A stretch of DNA of 9,976 nt from the NCBI GenBank assembly GCA_003511885.1, contig DOIX01000143.1, positions 1-9,976 on the forward strand, in the 5' to 3' direction. Numbering within the stretch: the stretch's first letter is position 1; each line of letters begins with the position of its first letter. Under the pieces are notes generated by a model. That model had not been told where the DNA came from. It was given only the letters and a program-made list of their open reading frames with translations, and did no database searches. This document shows positions 1 through 5,348 of the stretch, piece by piece. Source of the DNA: Cyanobacteria bacterium UBA11153 (GTDB lineage: Bacteria; Cyanobacteriota; Cyanobacteriia; Cyanobacteriales; Coleofasciculaceae). Made by a program: the position numbers and the translations under genes.

Positions 1-26
1 AATAACCAATTCCAAATAACCAAAAA

Positions 27-503
27 TTAACTACCAGCAGTCTGTACCGATGCTTCAGGTTGTCCCGACTGACGTTCTAACTGTTTCTCTTCTTGAACAT
101 ATACTTCACCGATTTCTTGTCCATCGATCGAGATACTTTGAAATTTTACCTCACCTGCGATCGCAACTCGATCGCCAAGGTTAGGGAGGGTTTGGTTGGT
201 AAATACCCAAATTTTACCAGTAGTGTCTTGGAGTTGATAAGCCCCTCCAGTTAAAAATGGGGCTTTGATGGTGACTTTCCCTTCCAGGTAAATCTTGGTA
301 GCAGCCTGGGGATTGGGTTGGATATCACTAATTGGCGTGACACCCACAGCGCGATCGCTTATTTTAATCGTATTGCTGCCAAGCTGGGCTACATTGCCAC
401 AACCCATCACTCCTCCCCCGAAGAGTACAACACCAATCGGCACAAGCCAAAATTTATAGTTTGAGCAGGAAGAAAGGAAAAAGTTCTTTTGTTGAAATAC
501 CAT
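27..503 (-). CDS. Small predicted lipoprotein with an OB-fold-like domain
   Basis: This 158-residue protein is unclassified. The N-terminus has basic residues (K6, K17), then a hydrophobic stretch at about 18-33 ending in V32-M33-G34-C35, which fits a lipobox. C35 would then be the lipidated residue and the mature part about 124 residues, anchored to a membrane. Residues 70-140 alternate short beta-like strands with glycines (YLEGKVTIKAP, GAYQLQDTTGKIWVF, LGDRVAIAGEVKF), a pattern I associate with small OB-fold, nucleic-acid-binding-like domains in cyanobacteria. The tail is Gln/Glu-rich. The ATG start is followed directly by the signal segment, which supports it, although its Shine-Dalgarno (GGGAAT about 12 nt upstream) is weak. 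It lies 105 bp after the gene at 609-1034 on the same strand, so it may be the last gene of that run or have its own promoter. The lipoprotein call is fairly sure; the fold is tentative and the function unknown. Confidence 0.8.
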   Translation of the reverse strand: MVFQQKNFFLSSCSNYKFWLVPIGVVLFGGGVMGCGNVAQLGSNTIKISDRAVGVTPISDIQPNPQAATKIYLEGKVTIKAPFLTGGAYQLQDTTGKIWVFTNQTLPNLGDRVAIAGEVKFQSISIDGQEIGEVYVQEEKQLERQSGQPEASVQTAGS

Positions 504-544
504 TACCGTGACTATTCCCGACGCTAAAGCGCTTAGATTAAAAC

Positions 545-563
545 ATCCTTTATACTTTAGGAT
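545..563 (-). promoter_or_regulatory. Possible promoter/operator of the lipoprotein gene
   Basis: Read on the minus strand, a TATAAA hexamer (554-549) and a TATCCT hexamer (564-559) sit 46-61 bp upstream of the ATG. The first lies inside a small inverted repeat, ATCCT-N9-AGGAT (545-563). A good minus-strand TTGACT is present at 592-587, but it is 22 bp from TATCCT and 32 bp from TATAAA, so the spacing to either is poor. This is a weak candidate. Confidence 0.25.
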
Positions 564-570
564 AGTTTGC

Positions 571-614
571 GATTGCCTTCGGCAGGAGTCAAGCTAATCG
601 CCTTCTGGTCAAGC
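571..614. repeat. Imperfect direct repeat at the 3' end of the HTH-like gene
   Basis: GTCAAGC occurs at 588-594 and again at 608-614, each preceded by a GCCTTC block, so the segment looks like a degenerate tandem duplication with units of about 20 bp. The second copy overlaps the stop codon (611-609) of the neighbouring minus-strand gene. No terminator-like stem with a T run is seen here. Confidence 0.4.
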
Positions 615-1034
615 CGATTTACCAAAGTTGCGCCGCCACATCCTAATTGTGTGGGGGAAGACTCCCACTAACAGCGCCAAAGCTTCATCGGGTATTTGAG
701 AAACCATATCCGTATTAAAAAACCCCTCAAATTGTTCTAAGATTTTTTGAGCGCGTTCTAATGGGTCAGGATGATCTGTAATCTCTTTGGTCAGTCTAAT
801 CCATTGTCGCCGAATCAAGTAAGCCCGTTGTCGTTCATCGGCTGATTCGGGAGGAATTAGGGAGAGATGCCCCACTGGCAGCACTTCCTGGCAATCTAAA
901 TCAAACTGCCCGCCTACCGCTGCACCAGGCCCAGCAAATTCAGTATGATAACGCTTGTAGAGAATTAAACCACCTCGCCGTCGTGGATTAACTAGCAACA
1001 GCTCATTATTGGGAATTAATTCGTGCATTAGCAT
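609..1034 (-). CDS. Conserved hypothetical protein with HTH-like C-terminus
   Basis: I do not recognise a named family. The product is 141 residues from the ATG at 1034. An in-frame TTG at 1058 would give 149 residues and has GGAAA about 8 nt upstream, while the ATG has only a distant AGG; a third option is the ATG at 1028. The N-terminal half is rich in beta-like and basic stretches (NPRRRGGLILYKRYHTEF). The middle is helical and charged. The last 25 residues, around IPDEALALLVGVFPHTIRMWRRNF, resemble a helix-turn-helix of the type in which a conserved 'LLGV-x-TIRRWRR'-like segment forms the recognition helix. This suggests, but does not prove, DNA binding. There is no signal peptide or membrane segment, so it is probably cytoplasmic. 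It begins about 50 bp after the ankyrin gene stop on the same strand, which suggests co-transcription. Confidence 0.75.
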   Translation of the reverse strand: MLMHELIPNNELLLVNPRRRGGLILYKRYHTEFAGPGAAVGGQFDLDCQEVLPVGHLSLIPPESADERQRAYLIRRQWIRLTKEITDHPDPLERAQKILEQFEGFFNTDMVSQIPDEALALLVGVFPHTIRMWRRNFGKSA

Positions 1035-1086
1035 TGGTTTATGAGACCTATTATTCAACCAAAATTTTCCAGGATTGGGAAGTCAA

Positions 1087-2550
1087 CTACTTTGATGCCC
1101 CAGCCGCCTCAATCAGTTGTACGACTTCCAGATAACCATTAAATTCTGCGATTGTCGAGGCAGAGTGGCCACCTTTATTTTTGATATTGACATCGACACC
1201 AGCATCTAGCAAAATTTTTACGGCTTTGGTATGACCCCGATGAGAAGCCCACATGAGGGCGGTAGCACCAGCATTATCCACTAGGTTGGGATCCGCACCA
1301 CTATCTAGCAGGCATTTCATGAGCTGATAGTCGCCTTTGTCAGCTACCTTCATGAGGATAGTTTTCCCGTCAGTACTTCTGACATTGGCATCTGCACCAA
1401 ATTTGAGCAAGACCTTCACTGTTTCTGGGCTACCTCCAGACAGTGCTAAAGTCAAAGGCGTTTCTCCTCGATCGATCGCATTACAGTTTGCTCCTTTTTC
1501 CAGCAGATCCCTTACTATTTCAGTGTAACCGTGTAAGGCGGCTAGGATCAGAGGTGTATCACCCATTTTATTTCTAGCATCAATTTCACAGCCCCGCTCC
1601 AGTAGCATACTTACTACTTCTCTCTTACCTTCGACAGCCGCCAGATGTAATGCCATATCATCTTCGCTATCTGTGGCATTGATATCAGCACCACCATCGA
1701 GTAAAGCTTTGAGAGTGTCAAGATAGCCTCCAGCAGCGGCTGCCATCAGAGGAGTTGCTCCAGTCGAGTTGGGCAAATTTGGATTGGCACCAGCAGCTAG
1801 TAAGGCTTGGACTATTTCTGTGTTACCTCTATCTCCTGCTAATGCGATCGCGCTTTCTCCGTCATGGTCTTGACTGTTGATATCAACTCCCGCTTTTAAT
1901 AATAGTTGAACTATATTGAGATTTCCTATTTCTGCTGCTGCCATCAGGGGACTTCTCCCATCAGAGTTACAGTTTGAAGGATCTGCTCCTCGCTCTAGCA
2001 ATAGTTTTACCATCTCCGCGTTACCAGCACCTACTGCTAGAGTTAAGGCTTCTTCTGCACTATCTGCACCAGCTTCTAGCAAAGCTTGGACGAGATCCAG
2101 ATTACCTGTCTCGGCGGCTAGTTTCAAGGCCGTATCTTCATCGGTATCTTTGACATTTACCCTAGCGCCTGCACTTAATAAAATCTTCACTATCTTGAGA
2201 TTACCTTGATGAGCTGCCACCATTAGTCCTGTCGTACCATCATCATTTTGGGCGTTGACATCAGCGCCTGCATCAATCAAGGTTTGCAAAACATCGATTT
2301 GTTTTGCTGCTGCGGCTACCATTAAAGCCGTCAGACTGTGTAGCTTTCTCCGTTGATTGACATTTGCCCCAGCTTGTAGTAATAAACGGACAATTTCTGT
2401 ATATCCTTTCCCCGCAGCAAACATCAGCGCTGTAGTGCCATCTCGATCTGTAGCATTGATGTTAGCACCCTGTGCTAGCAAGCCTTGGACTTGATTTAAG
2501 TTACCACTTTGAGATGCTTTGAGTAGTAGTAAGTCTGTTTTTGATGTCAT
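1087..2550 (-). CDS. Ankyrin-repeat protein
   Basis: The protein is 487 residues from the ATG at 2550 and consists almost wholly of ankyrin repeats. I count about 15 units of about 33 residues, from residue 4 to the C-terminus. They carry the typical signatures G-x-TALM-x-AA, G-x-x-x-IV-x-LLL-x-x-GA-x-x-N. One unit has a two-residue insertion near residue 75 and one (about residue 160) is shortened. No transmembrane, signal or enzymatic domain is visible, so it should be a cytoplasmic protein-binding solenoid; partner unknown. An in-frame GTG at 2580, preceded by GGGGTG, would add ten residues. I prefer the ATG because the repeat array begins right after it and the sequence MTSKTDLLLLKASQSGN looks like the usual start of such proteins. 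It is the first gene of a leftward run and faces the DUF4079 gene across a 440-bp divergent region. Confidence 0.93.
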   Translation of the reverse strand: MTSKTDLLLLKASQSGNLNQVQGLLAQGANINATDRDGTTALMFAAGKGYTEIVRLLLQAGANVNQRRKLHSLTALMVAAAAKQIDVLQTLIDAGADVNAQNDDGTTGLMVAAHQGNLKIVKILLSAGARVNVKDTDEDTALKLAAETGNLDLVQALLEAGADSAEEALTLAVGAGNAEMVKLLLERGADPSNCNSDGRSPLMAAAEIGNLNIVQLLLKAGVDINSQDHDGESAIALAGDRGNTEIVQALLAAGANPNLPNSTGATPLMAAAAGGYLDTLKALLDGGADINATDSEDDMALHLAAVEGKREVVSMLLERGCEIDARNKMGDTPLILAALHGYTEIVRDLLEKGANCNAIDRGETPLTLALSGGSPETVKVLLKFGADANVRSTDGKTILMKVADKGDYQLMKCLLDSGADPNLVDNAGATALMWASHRGHTKAVKILLDAGVDVNIKNKGGHSASTIAEFNGYLEVVQLIEAAGASK

Positions 2551-2780
2551 GGAGAGTTTCCGAATCGAGTCTAAATTCACTATTCACCCCGGTGAGAAAC
2601 CCGGAGAGTCTCAGTGTATAACAGTCGCTCTGGTTAGGACAGCTCTTAAACATAACTTGTTAAGACGGATGGCTACCACCATCTCTTGAAAGTCGCATTG
2701 CCAATGTTGAGACTTGGTTGAGACGAATTAGAAAAGTTTGTCCAGTTACGGCAATTTCTCAATAGTTGGCTCAAGGAATC

Positions 2781-2827
2781 ATTCACAAATACTGCACGGA
2801 TATTCACAAAAAGGATGGGTATTCATA
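2781..2827. repeat. Phased ATTCACA direct repeats
   Basis: ATTCACA occurs at 2781-2787 and 2802-2808, and a one-base variant ATTCATA at 2821-2827. The spacings are 21 and 19 bp, close to two helical turns. Such phasing would suit a DNA-binding protein docking on one face of the helix, but no matching known operator was recognised. Confidence 0.4.
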
Positions 2828-2840
2828 CACGCAGTGATTT

Positions 2841-2876
2841 GGATATTTTAGGGTGATTGACCCCCAGAAAATATCC
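2841..2876. repeat. Inverted repeat GGATATTTT/AAAATATCC
   Basis: A perfect 9-bp inverted repeat (2841-2849 with 2868-2876) encloses 18 nt that contain a second possible stem, GGGT (2851-2854) with ACCC (2860-2863). No T run follows on either strand, so it does not look like an intrinsic terminator. It is the first of three inverted repeats in a row. Confidence 0.6.
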
Positions 2877-2880
2877 CCCC

Positions 2881-2913
2881 TGGAAACCCCCACTGCACCA
2901 GTAGGGGTTTCCA
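2881..2913. repeat. Long hairpin with TGGAAACCCC arms
   Basis: The arms at 2881-2895 and 2899-2913 pair over 15 positions with a single C/A mismatch and leave a CAC loop. This is by far the strongest stem in the intergenic region. On the plus strand the downstream sequence is cgggcgaaaaaag, with no T run, so terminator function is unlikely. A structured leader, protein-binding site or small dispersed repeat are the remaining options. Confidence 0.7.
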
Positions 2914-2931
2914 CGGGCGAAAAAAGATCAA

Positions 2932-2951
2932 GAGATTGCGATCGCAATCTC
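2932..2951. repeat. 20-bp perfect palindrome around a HIP1 octamer
   Basis: GAGATTGCGATCGCAATCTC is a perfect 20-bp palindrome whose centre is GCGATCGC (2938-2945). HIP1 sites are themselves palindromic, but symmetry extending six further bases on each side is uncommon. It lies just before the likely promoter of the DUF4079 gene, at the place expected for an operator. Confidence 0.65.
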
Positions 2952-2961
2952 AGCCTAATGT

Positions 2962-2972
2962 TATGTTATATT
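2962..2972 (+). promoter_or_regulatory. Possible -10 region for the DUF4079 gene
   Basis: The A/T-rich run TATGTTATATT includes TATATT (2967-2972), 48 bp before the ATG. A convincing -35 at 16-18 bp is missing; TTGCGA at 2936-2941 lies 20 bp before the alternative TATGTT (2962-2967). This is a weak candidate, and the adjacent HIP1 palindrome would overlap the -35. Confidence 0.3.
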
Positions 2973-3020
2973 AAGTTTTATCAAGATCCTTAAATCGCCG
3001 AGAAGATACCGCCAAAGACT

Positions 3021-3500
3021 ATGAACCTAGAATCTCTTAAAGTATATGCTCAATTTATTCACCCTCTGGTCATGTGGGGACTCCTGGCACTAGCTATTTA
3101 TGCTATGTATCTGGGTATCAAGGTCAAAAAGACTAGAACAGCTACAGGGGATGAAAAGAAAGAGCTGATCAAAGGTAAGTATAGCGTTAAGCACCATCAA
3201 GTGGGTTCTGTACTATTGTCGGTAATGGTAATTGCCACAGTGGGAGCCATGGGTGTAACTTACATCAACAATGGCAAACTCTTTGTGCAACCTCACTTAA
3301 TTGTTGGCTTGGGGATGACTGCCTTAATCGCTACCTCTGCTTCTCTGACACCTTTTATGCAAAAAGGTAAGGATTGGGCGCGTTACACTCACATTGCCCT
3401 AAACCTTACTCTTTTAGGACTATTTGGCTGGCAGGCGATTACAGGTATACAAATCATTCAGAATATCCTCGGCAATCTTAATGGCACTCCTGTATCCTGA
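3021..3500 (+). CDS. DUF4079 family membrane protein, b561-like
   Basis: The 159-residue protein matches my recollection of the cyanobacterial DUF4079 family. It has four hydrophobic segments, at about residues 13-33, 62-81, 91-110 and 122-145, with a basic loop between the first two (KVKKTRTATGDEKKELIKGK), and no cleavable signal peptide. Each membrane segment has a histidine at or near its edge: H14, H58/H59 (in KHHQVGS), H92 (in QPHLIVG) and H124 (in YTHIALN). This layout is reminiscent of cytochrome b561-type haem-binding bundles, so a membrane haem or electron-transfer role is possible; that is inference. Location would be plasma or thylakoid membrane. The ATG is well placed before the first helix. 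The gene is a single transcription unit, since both neighbours lie on the other strand. Confidence 0.88.
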   Translation: MNLESLKVYAQFIHPLVMWGLLALAIYAMYLGIKVKKTRTATGDEKKELIKGKYSVKHHQVGSVLLSVMVIATVGAMGVTYINNGKLFVQPHLIVGLGMTALIATSASLTPFMQKGKDWARYTHIALNLTLLGLFGWQAITGIQIIQNILGNLNGTPVS

Positions 3501-3509
3501 TTTAAAAGT

Positions 3510-3543
3510 TTTGAGGTTTGAGGTTTGAGGTTTGAGGTTTGAG
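3510..3543. repeat. Heptanucleotide tandem repeat (TTTGAGG)
   Basis: There are four full TTTGAGG units followed by TTTGAG, starting 10 bp after the DUF4079 stop codon. Seven-base short tandem repeats of this kind (STRR) are common between genes in filamentous cyanobacteria. Copy number may vary between strains through slippage. Confidence 0.9.
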
Positions 3544-3554
3544 TTTTTGAGTTC

Positions 3555-3575
3555 TCATCTCAATTTATGAGATGA
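3555..3575 (+). repeat. Small inverted repeat after the DUF4079 gene
   Basis: TCATCTCA and TGAGATGA pair over 8 bp with a five-base loop, followed by further GATGAT units and then an A-rich tract. It could slow or end transcription from the DUF4079 gene, but no T run follows, so a terminator label would be overconfident. Confidence 0.4.
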
Positions 3576-3652
3576 TGATGATGAAAATAAATCATTGAAA
3601 TTATTGACTTTACGAGATCCGCAAGCTATCAAAACATCGTAGAAGTTGAGAA

Positions 3653-3673
3653 CCCCTGGTTTTTAACCAGGGG
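3653..3673 (+). other. Perfect 9-bp hairpin, possible IS200/IS605-type end
   Basis: CCCCTGGTT, loop TTT, AACCAGGGG forms a perfect stem. Its geometry (9 bp, TTT loop, 3' arm ending AGGGG) equals that of the hairpin at 5290-5310, which adjoins a TnpB remnant. Both are preceded by AACATC 14-15 bp before the stem. This makes a relic transposon end plausible. No TnpB coding remnant is seen upstream here, and a transcription role cannot be excluded. Confidence 0.4.
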
Positions 3674-3675
3674 AT

Positions 3676-3834
3676 GAAAACGACTTATGGGATGGCTGCC
3701 CTCTGTATCTAGAATCCCTTCTTTGTTTTTCAAAGCGTGGAGAGTTTAACTCGAATTTAGTTATTATTTGTTGGTTTTTGGTTGTTTGTAATTTGTGGGT
3801 GACTTGGAAATTTGGCGAGAACTTTTTCTCCCCC
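3676..3834. other. Intergenic stretch without recognisable gene
   Basis: This part of the 431-bp gap between the DUF4079 and CRP-type genes has no recognisable coding content. The open frame on its minus strand gives a low-complexity, basic sequence without any family resemblance. Confidence 0.5.
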
Positions 3835-3930
3835 ACTCCCCTACTAGACCTATCAAGGAGCCGCGATCCCGCTCTCCTCATCCCTGACTCCCCTGCTCGA
3901 AGTATCGAGGATCCGCGATTCCAGTCCCCT
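3835..3930. repeat. Imperfect tandem duplication, about 52-bp unit
   Basis: ACTCCCCTACTAGACCTATC at 3835 is repeated with changes as ACTCCCCTGCTCGAAGTATC at 3887. The similarity continues through AGGA-x-CCGCGAT (about 80 percent over the first 35 bases). The second copy ends at the stop codon of the CRP-type gene. The two copies have diverged, so the duplication is old. Confidence 0.6.
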
Positions 3931-3931
3931 G

Positions 3932-4654
3932 CTAGGCGATAATCCGCTCCAGGGCAGCTACATCAGGGATAATCATCAAATCGCGATCGCGTGCAATTAA
4001 GCCCTTCTTTTCCAACTTAGTTAGTACCCGCGTCACTGTCTCCCGGGCTAATCCACTGAGACTGCTTAATTCTCGATGGGGTAAGTTGGGAATCTCTGTC
4101 CCTTGTTGCTTCAGTTTTCCCTGTCCCTCTGCCAAAAATAATAAAGTATCAGCAACGCGAGATGTACTATCTGACTCGCGTAAGCGCAGACGGCGGTTGA
4201 CTTGACGCAAACGCTTTGCCATCAGTTGAGACAGACGCACGCCCGCTAGGGGTTCGTTATGAATTAAATGGACAAAATCTTGAGCGGGTACGCTACCAAT
4301 CGTTGTCTCTGTTAAAGTGATCACATCGGTAGAACGAGGCACTTCATCAAGCGCCGCCATTTCACCAAAGAGTTCGCCTTTGCCGAGAATATTGAGGGTT
4401 ACTTCTTTACCATCAAGATTGTAAGTGCGAATTTTTACCCAGCCTTCTAAAATGAAATACACTGAGCCACCCCAGTCATTCTCCAGCAAAATTACTCGAT
4501 TTGCCGGATGCTTACGAGTGACAACATGAGCAGTGGCTTGCTGCACCGTTAGCTCAGGTAAGCCAGCAAAAAAAGGAGCTGTGCAAATCAAGTCGTTAAC
4601 ATTGGAGTTCATTTGGTGTGAGATATATCCGTCATCCATGGATTCAAAACCCAT
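3932..4654 (-). CDS. CRP/FNR family transcription regulator (SyCRP1-like)
   Basis: The 240-residue protein has the full CRP layout: a cyclic-nucleotide-binding domain (about 22-135), a long dimer helix (about 135-165) and a winged helix-turn-helix (about 165-235). The phosphate-binding cassette reads G93-E-L-F-G-E98-M ... P106-R107-S-T. E98 and R107 stand where E. coli CRP uses E72 and R82 to hold cAMP, so cAMP binding is likely. The recognition helix A203-R-E-T-V-T-R209 matches the E. coli RETVGR pattern, so TGTGA half-sites are the expected target. It is clearly not NtcA and most resembles, from memory, the cyanobacterial SyCRP1 type of global regulator. The ATG start is supported by a perfect GGAGG six bases upstream. 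It stands alone; both neighbours are on the other strand. Confidence 0.93.
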   Translation of the reverse strand: MGFESMDDGYISHQMNSNVNDLICTAPFFAGLPELTVQQATAHVVTRKHPANRVILLENDWGGSVYFILEGWVKIRTYNLDGKEVTLNILGKGELFGEMAALDEVPRSTDVITLTETTIGSVPAQDFVHLIHNEPLAGVRLSQLMAKRLRQVNRRLRLRESDSTSRVADTLLFLAEGQGKLKQQGTEIPNLPHRELSSLSGLARETVTRVLTKLEKKGLIARDRDLMIIPDVAALERIIA

Positions 4655-4660
4655 TGTATA

Positions 4661-4665
4661 CCTCC
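4661..4665 (-). promoter_or_regulatory. Strong ribosome-binding site of the CRP-type gene
   Basis: CCTCC on the plus strand reads GGAGG on the coding strand, six bases before the ATG at 4654. It fixes this start over the internal methionines at residues 6 and 15. Confidence 0.8.
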
Positions 4666-4698
4666 AGACAGCTATGATGAGTCACCTTACCATCAGTT

Positions 4699-4716
4699 GA
4701 TGAGGCTTCTCTCATC
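4699..4716. repeat. Inverted repeat GATGAG-N6-CTCATC upstream of the CRP-type gene
   Basis: A perfect 6-bp inverted repeat with a six-base spacer is centred about 53 bp before the ATG. The spacing resembles CRP-family operators, but the half-site is not TGTGA, so autoregulation cannot be claimed. It could be an operator for another protein or a leader hairpin. Confidence 0.4.
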
Positions 4717-4949
4717 TCAAGAGGGGTTAGCAACTGTAACCAATTTCTTGGACAAAGTTTACCTTCCCTTACTGTTTGGGTAATTTTGTTGGGGGGGGGG
4801 GATGGGGGCTTCCCCATTCCGGTTGTAGTCGATTGGACCAATCCTTCGATCAGACACGAGATTTGCGATTGGGAGAGTTATCTCTCAATTCCTGACGCTT
4901 AACCCCACCAGGATCTAATGGGAATGGAAACACAGTTTATCATGGTTAT

Positions 4950-4969
4950 TCAAAAGTCAAAAGTCAAAA
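4950..4969. repeat. Heptanucleotide repeat (TCAAAAG)
   Basis: Two full TCAAAAG units and a third partial one (TCAAAA) form a short seven-base tandem repeat of the STRR type. A G-rich segment follows. It is a smaller relative of the arrays at 3510 and 9897. Confidence 0.75.
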
Positions 4970-5088
4970 TGGGGAATGGAACAGGGGATGCTAAAGTAGG
5001 CAATCGGTAATGGGGAGTATGGGCTTTTCTCCCTTTCTTCCTCTTGCCTGCTCCTCTAACGATCGATCGAACACTGTCAGCTATAACA

Positions 5089-5226
5089 TTACATAGAGAT
5101 GCAGCTGCTGCACAAATCGTCCGCAATCGAGGACTGTCTGGGGTGGGACGCATCCTGGACAATAAAGAAAATGCCTGTGGAGACAACCTGGCGGGGACGG
5201 GTAACCGTCTAGTTAAGAGTCAATGA
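5089..5226 (+). pseudogene. tnpB: C-terminal remnant of a TnpB (IS200/IS605 or IS1341-type) protein
   Basis: Only the last 45 or so codons of a TnpB-like gene remain. The reading LHRDAAAAQIVRNRGL, then G-x-VG, then N-ACGD and a final RLVKSQ stop, follows the order of the TnpB C-terminus: the RuvC-III motif (usually DRDVAAAQV-x-NRGL), the ACG block and the closing VKQE-like segment. D at 5098-5100 would be the third RuvC catalytic aspartate. The rest of TnpB, including the other catalytic residues and the zinc finger, is absent: the preceding 100 bp do not read as TnpB in any frame I could recognise. The frame is open leftward to a TTG at 5044, but those codons look unrelated. It cannot be an active nuclease. 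The left boundary is uncertain by some tens of bases. Confidence 0.8.
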
Positions 5227-5289
5227 AGCAGGAAGAAAAGTCCAGAGGCGTGTCTGTATAACAGCCTCGTAACATCTTTTTAAGCGCTA

Positions 5290-5310
5290 CCCTCGACTTT
5301 TAGTCAGGGG
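5290..5310 (+). other. Terminal hairpin of the TnpB element
   Basis: CCCTCGACT and AGTCAGGGG pair over 9 positions with one C/A mismatch and one T-G wobble, with a TTT loop. In the element type this is the subterminal hairpin next to the right cleavage site and the 3' part of the omega RNA. It lies about 40 bp before the start codon of the next gene. Confidence 0.6.
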
Positions 5311-5348
5311 AGTACGTCAACTGCACTAATTTTCTTCAAGGTTCAACC

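Larger units (their letters stand above)
2581..3020. other. Divergent intergenic region between ankyrin and DUF4079 genes
   Basis: This 440-bp stretch has no convincing gene. Minus-strand TATACA (2620-2615) could be a -10 for the ankyrin gene, though no good -35 is found. The right half (2781-2951) is dense in repeats and inverted repeats, listed separately. The DUF4079 gene has a GAGAAG ribosome-binding candidate about 14 nt before its ATG. Confidence 0.6.
4655..5088. other. Non-coding stretch upstream of the CRP-type gene
   Basis: This stretch holds the ribosome-binding site and inverted repeat listed separately, a run of eleven G (4791-4801), an imperfect stem ATTGGGAGA-GTTA-TCTCTCAAT (4868-4889) and a heptad repeat (4950-4969). 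On the minus strand TTGTCC occurs about 100 bp before the CRP start, but no good -10 accompanies it. No gene is recognised. Confidence 0.5.
5089..5320 (+). mobile_element. Right-end remnant of an IS200/IS605-like element with omega-RNA-like region
   Basis: The decayed tnpB tail is followed by about 65 bp and then a terminal hairpin and GGGGAGTACGTCAA. This arrangement (tnpB 3' end, structured non-coding stretch, hairpin, GGGGAGTATGTCAA-like end) is what I recall for cyanobacterial TnpB elements, where the same stretch encodes the omega-RNA scaffold. No TnpA or left end is present in the window, so the element is dead unless served in trans. The exact right boundary, set here at 5320, is an estimate. 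Confidence 0.65.

Noticed and set aside
1337..1528. Plus-strand open frame inside the ankyrin gene
   Set aside because: It is a shadow of the repeat-coding strand with no family resemblance; the minus strand clearly codes ankyrin repeats.
1916..2209. Plus-strand open frame of 97 codons inside the ankyrin gene
   Set aside because: Ser/Ala/Leu-rich composition mirrors the complementary ankyrin codons; no start signal or similarity.
2881..2913. Strong hairpin as a rho-independent terminator
   Set aside because: No T run on either strand after the stem, and no gene reads into it from either side.
3510..3543. Repeat array as CRISPR
   Set aside because: Units are seven bases long and contiguous with no spacers; no cas gene in the window.
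3663..3881. Minus-strand open frame of 72 codons downstream of the CRP-type gene
   Set aside because: Covers a hairpin arm and a degenerate repeat, low-complexity basic product, no ribosome-binding site.
4316..4326. GTGATCAC/TCACAT as a CRP binding site
   Set aside because: It lies inside the CRP coding region and lacks the six-base spacer between half-sites.
4644..4841. Minus-strand open frame overlapping the CRP-type start
   Set aside because: It runs across the G homopolymer and overlaps a gene with a perfect ribosome-binding site; the product has no recognisable pattern.
4950..5186. Minus-strand open frame opposite the TnpB remnant
   Set aside because: The plus strand matches the TnpB C-terminus; the minus reading is its shadow and includes the heptad repeat.
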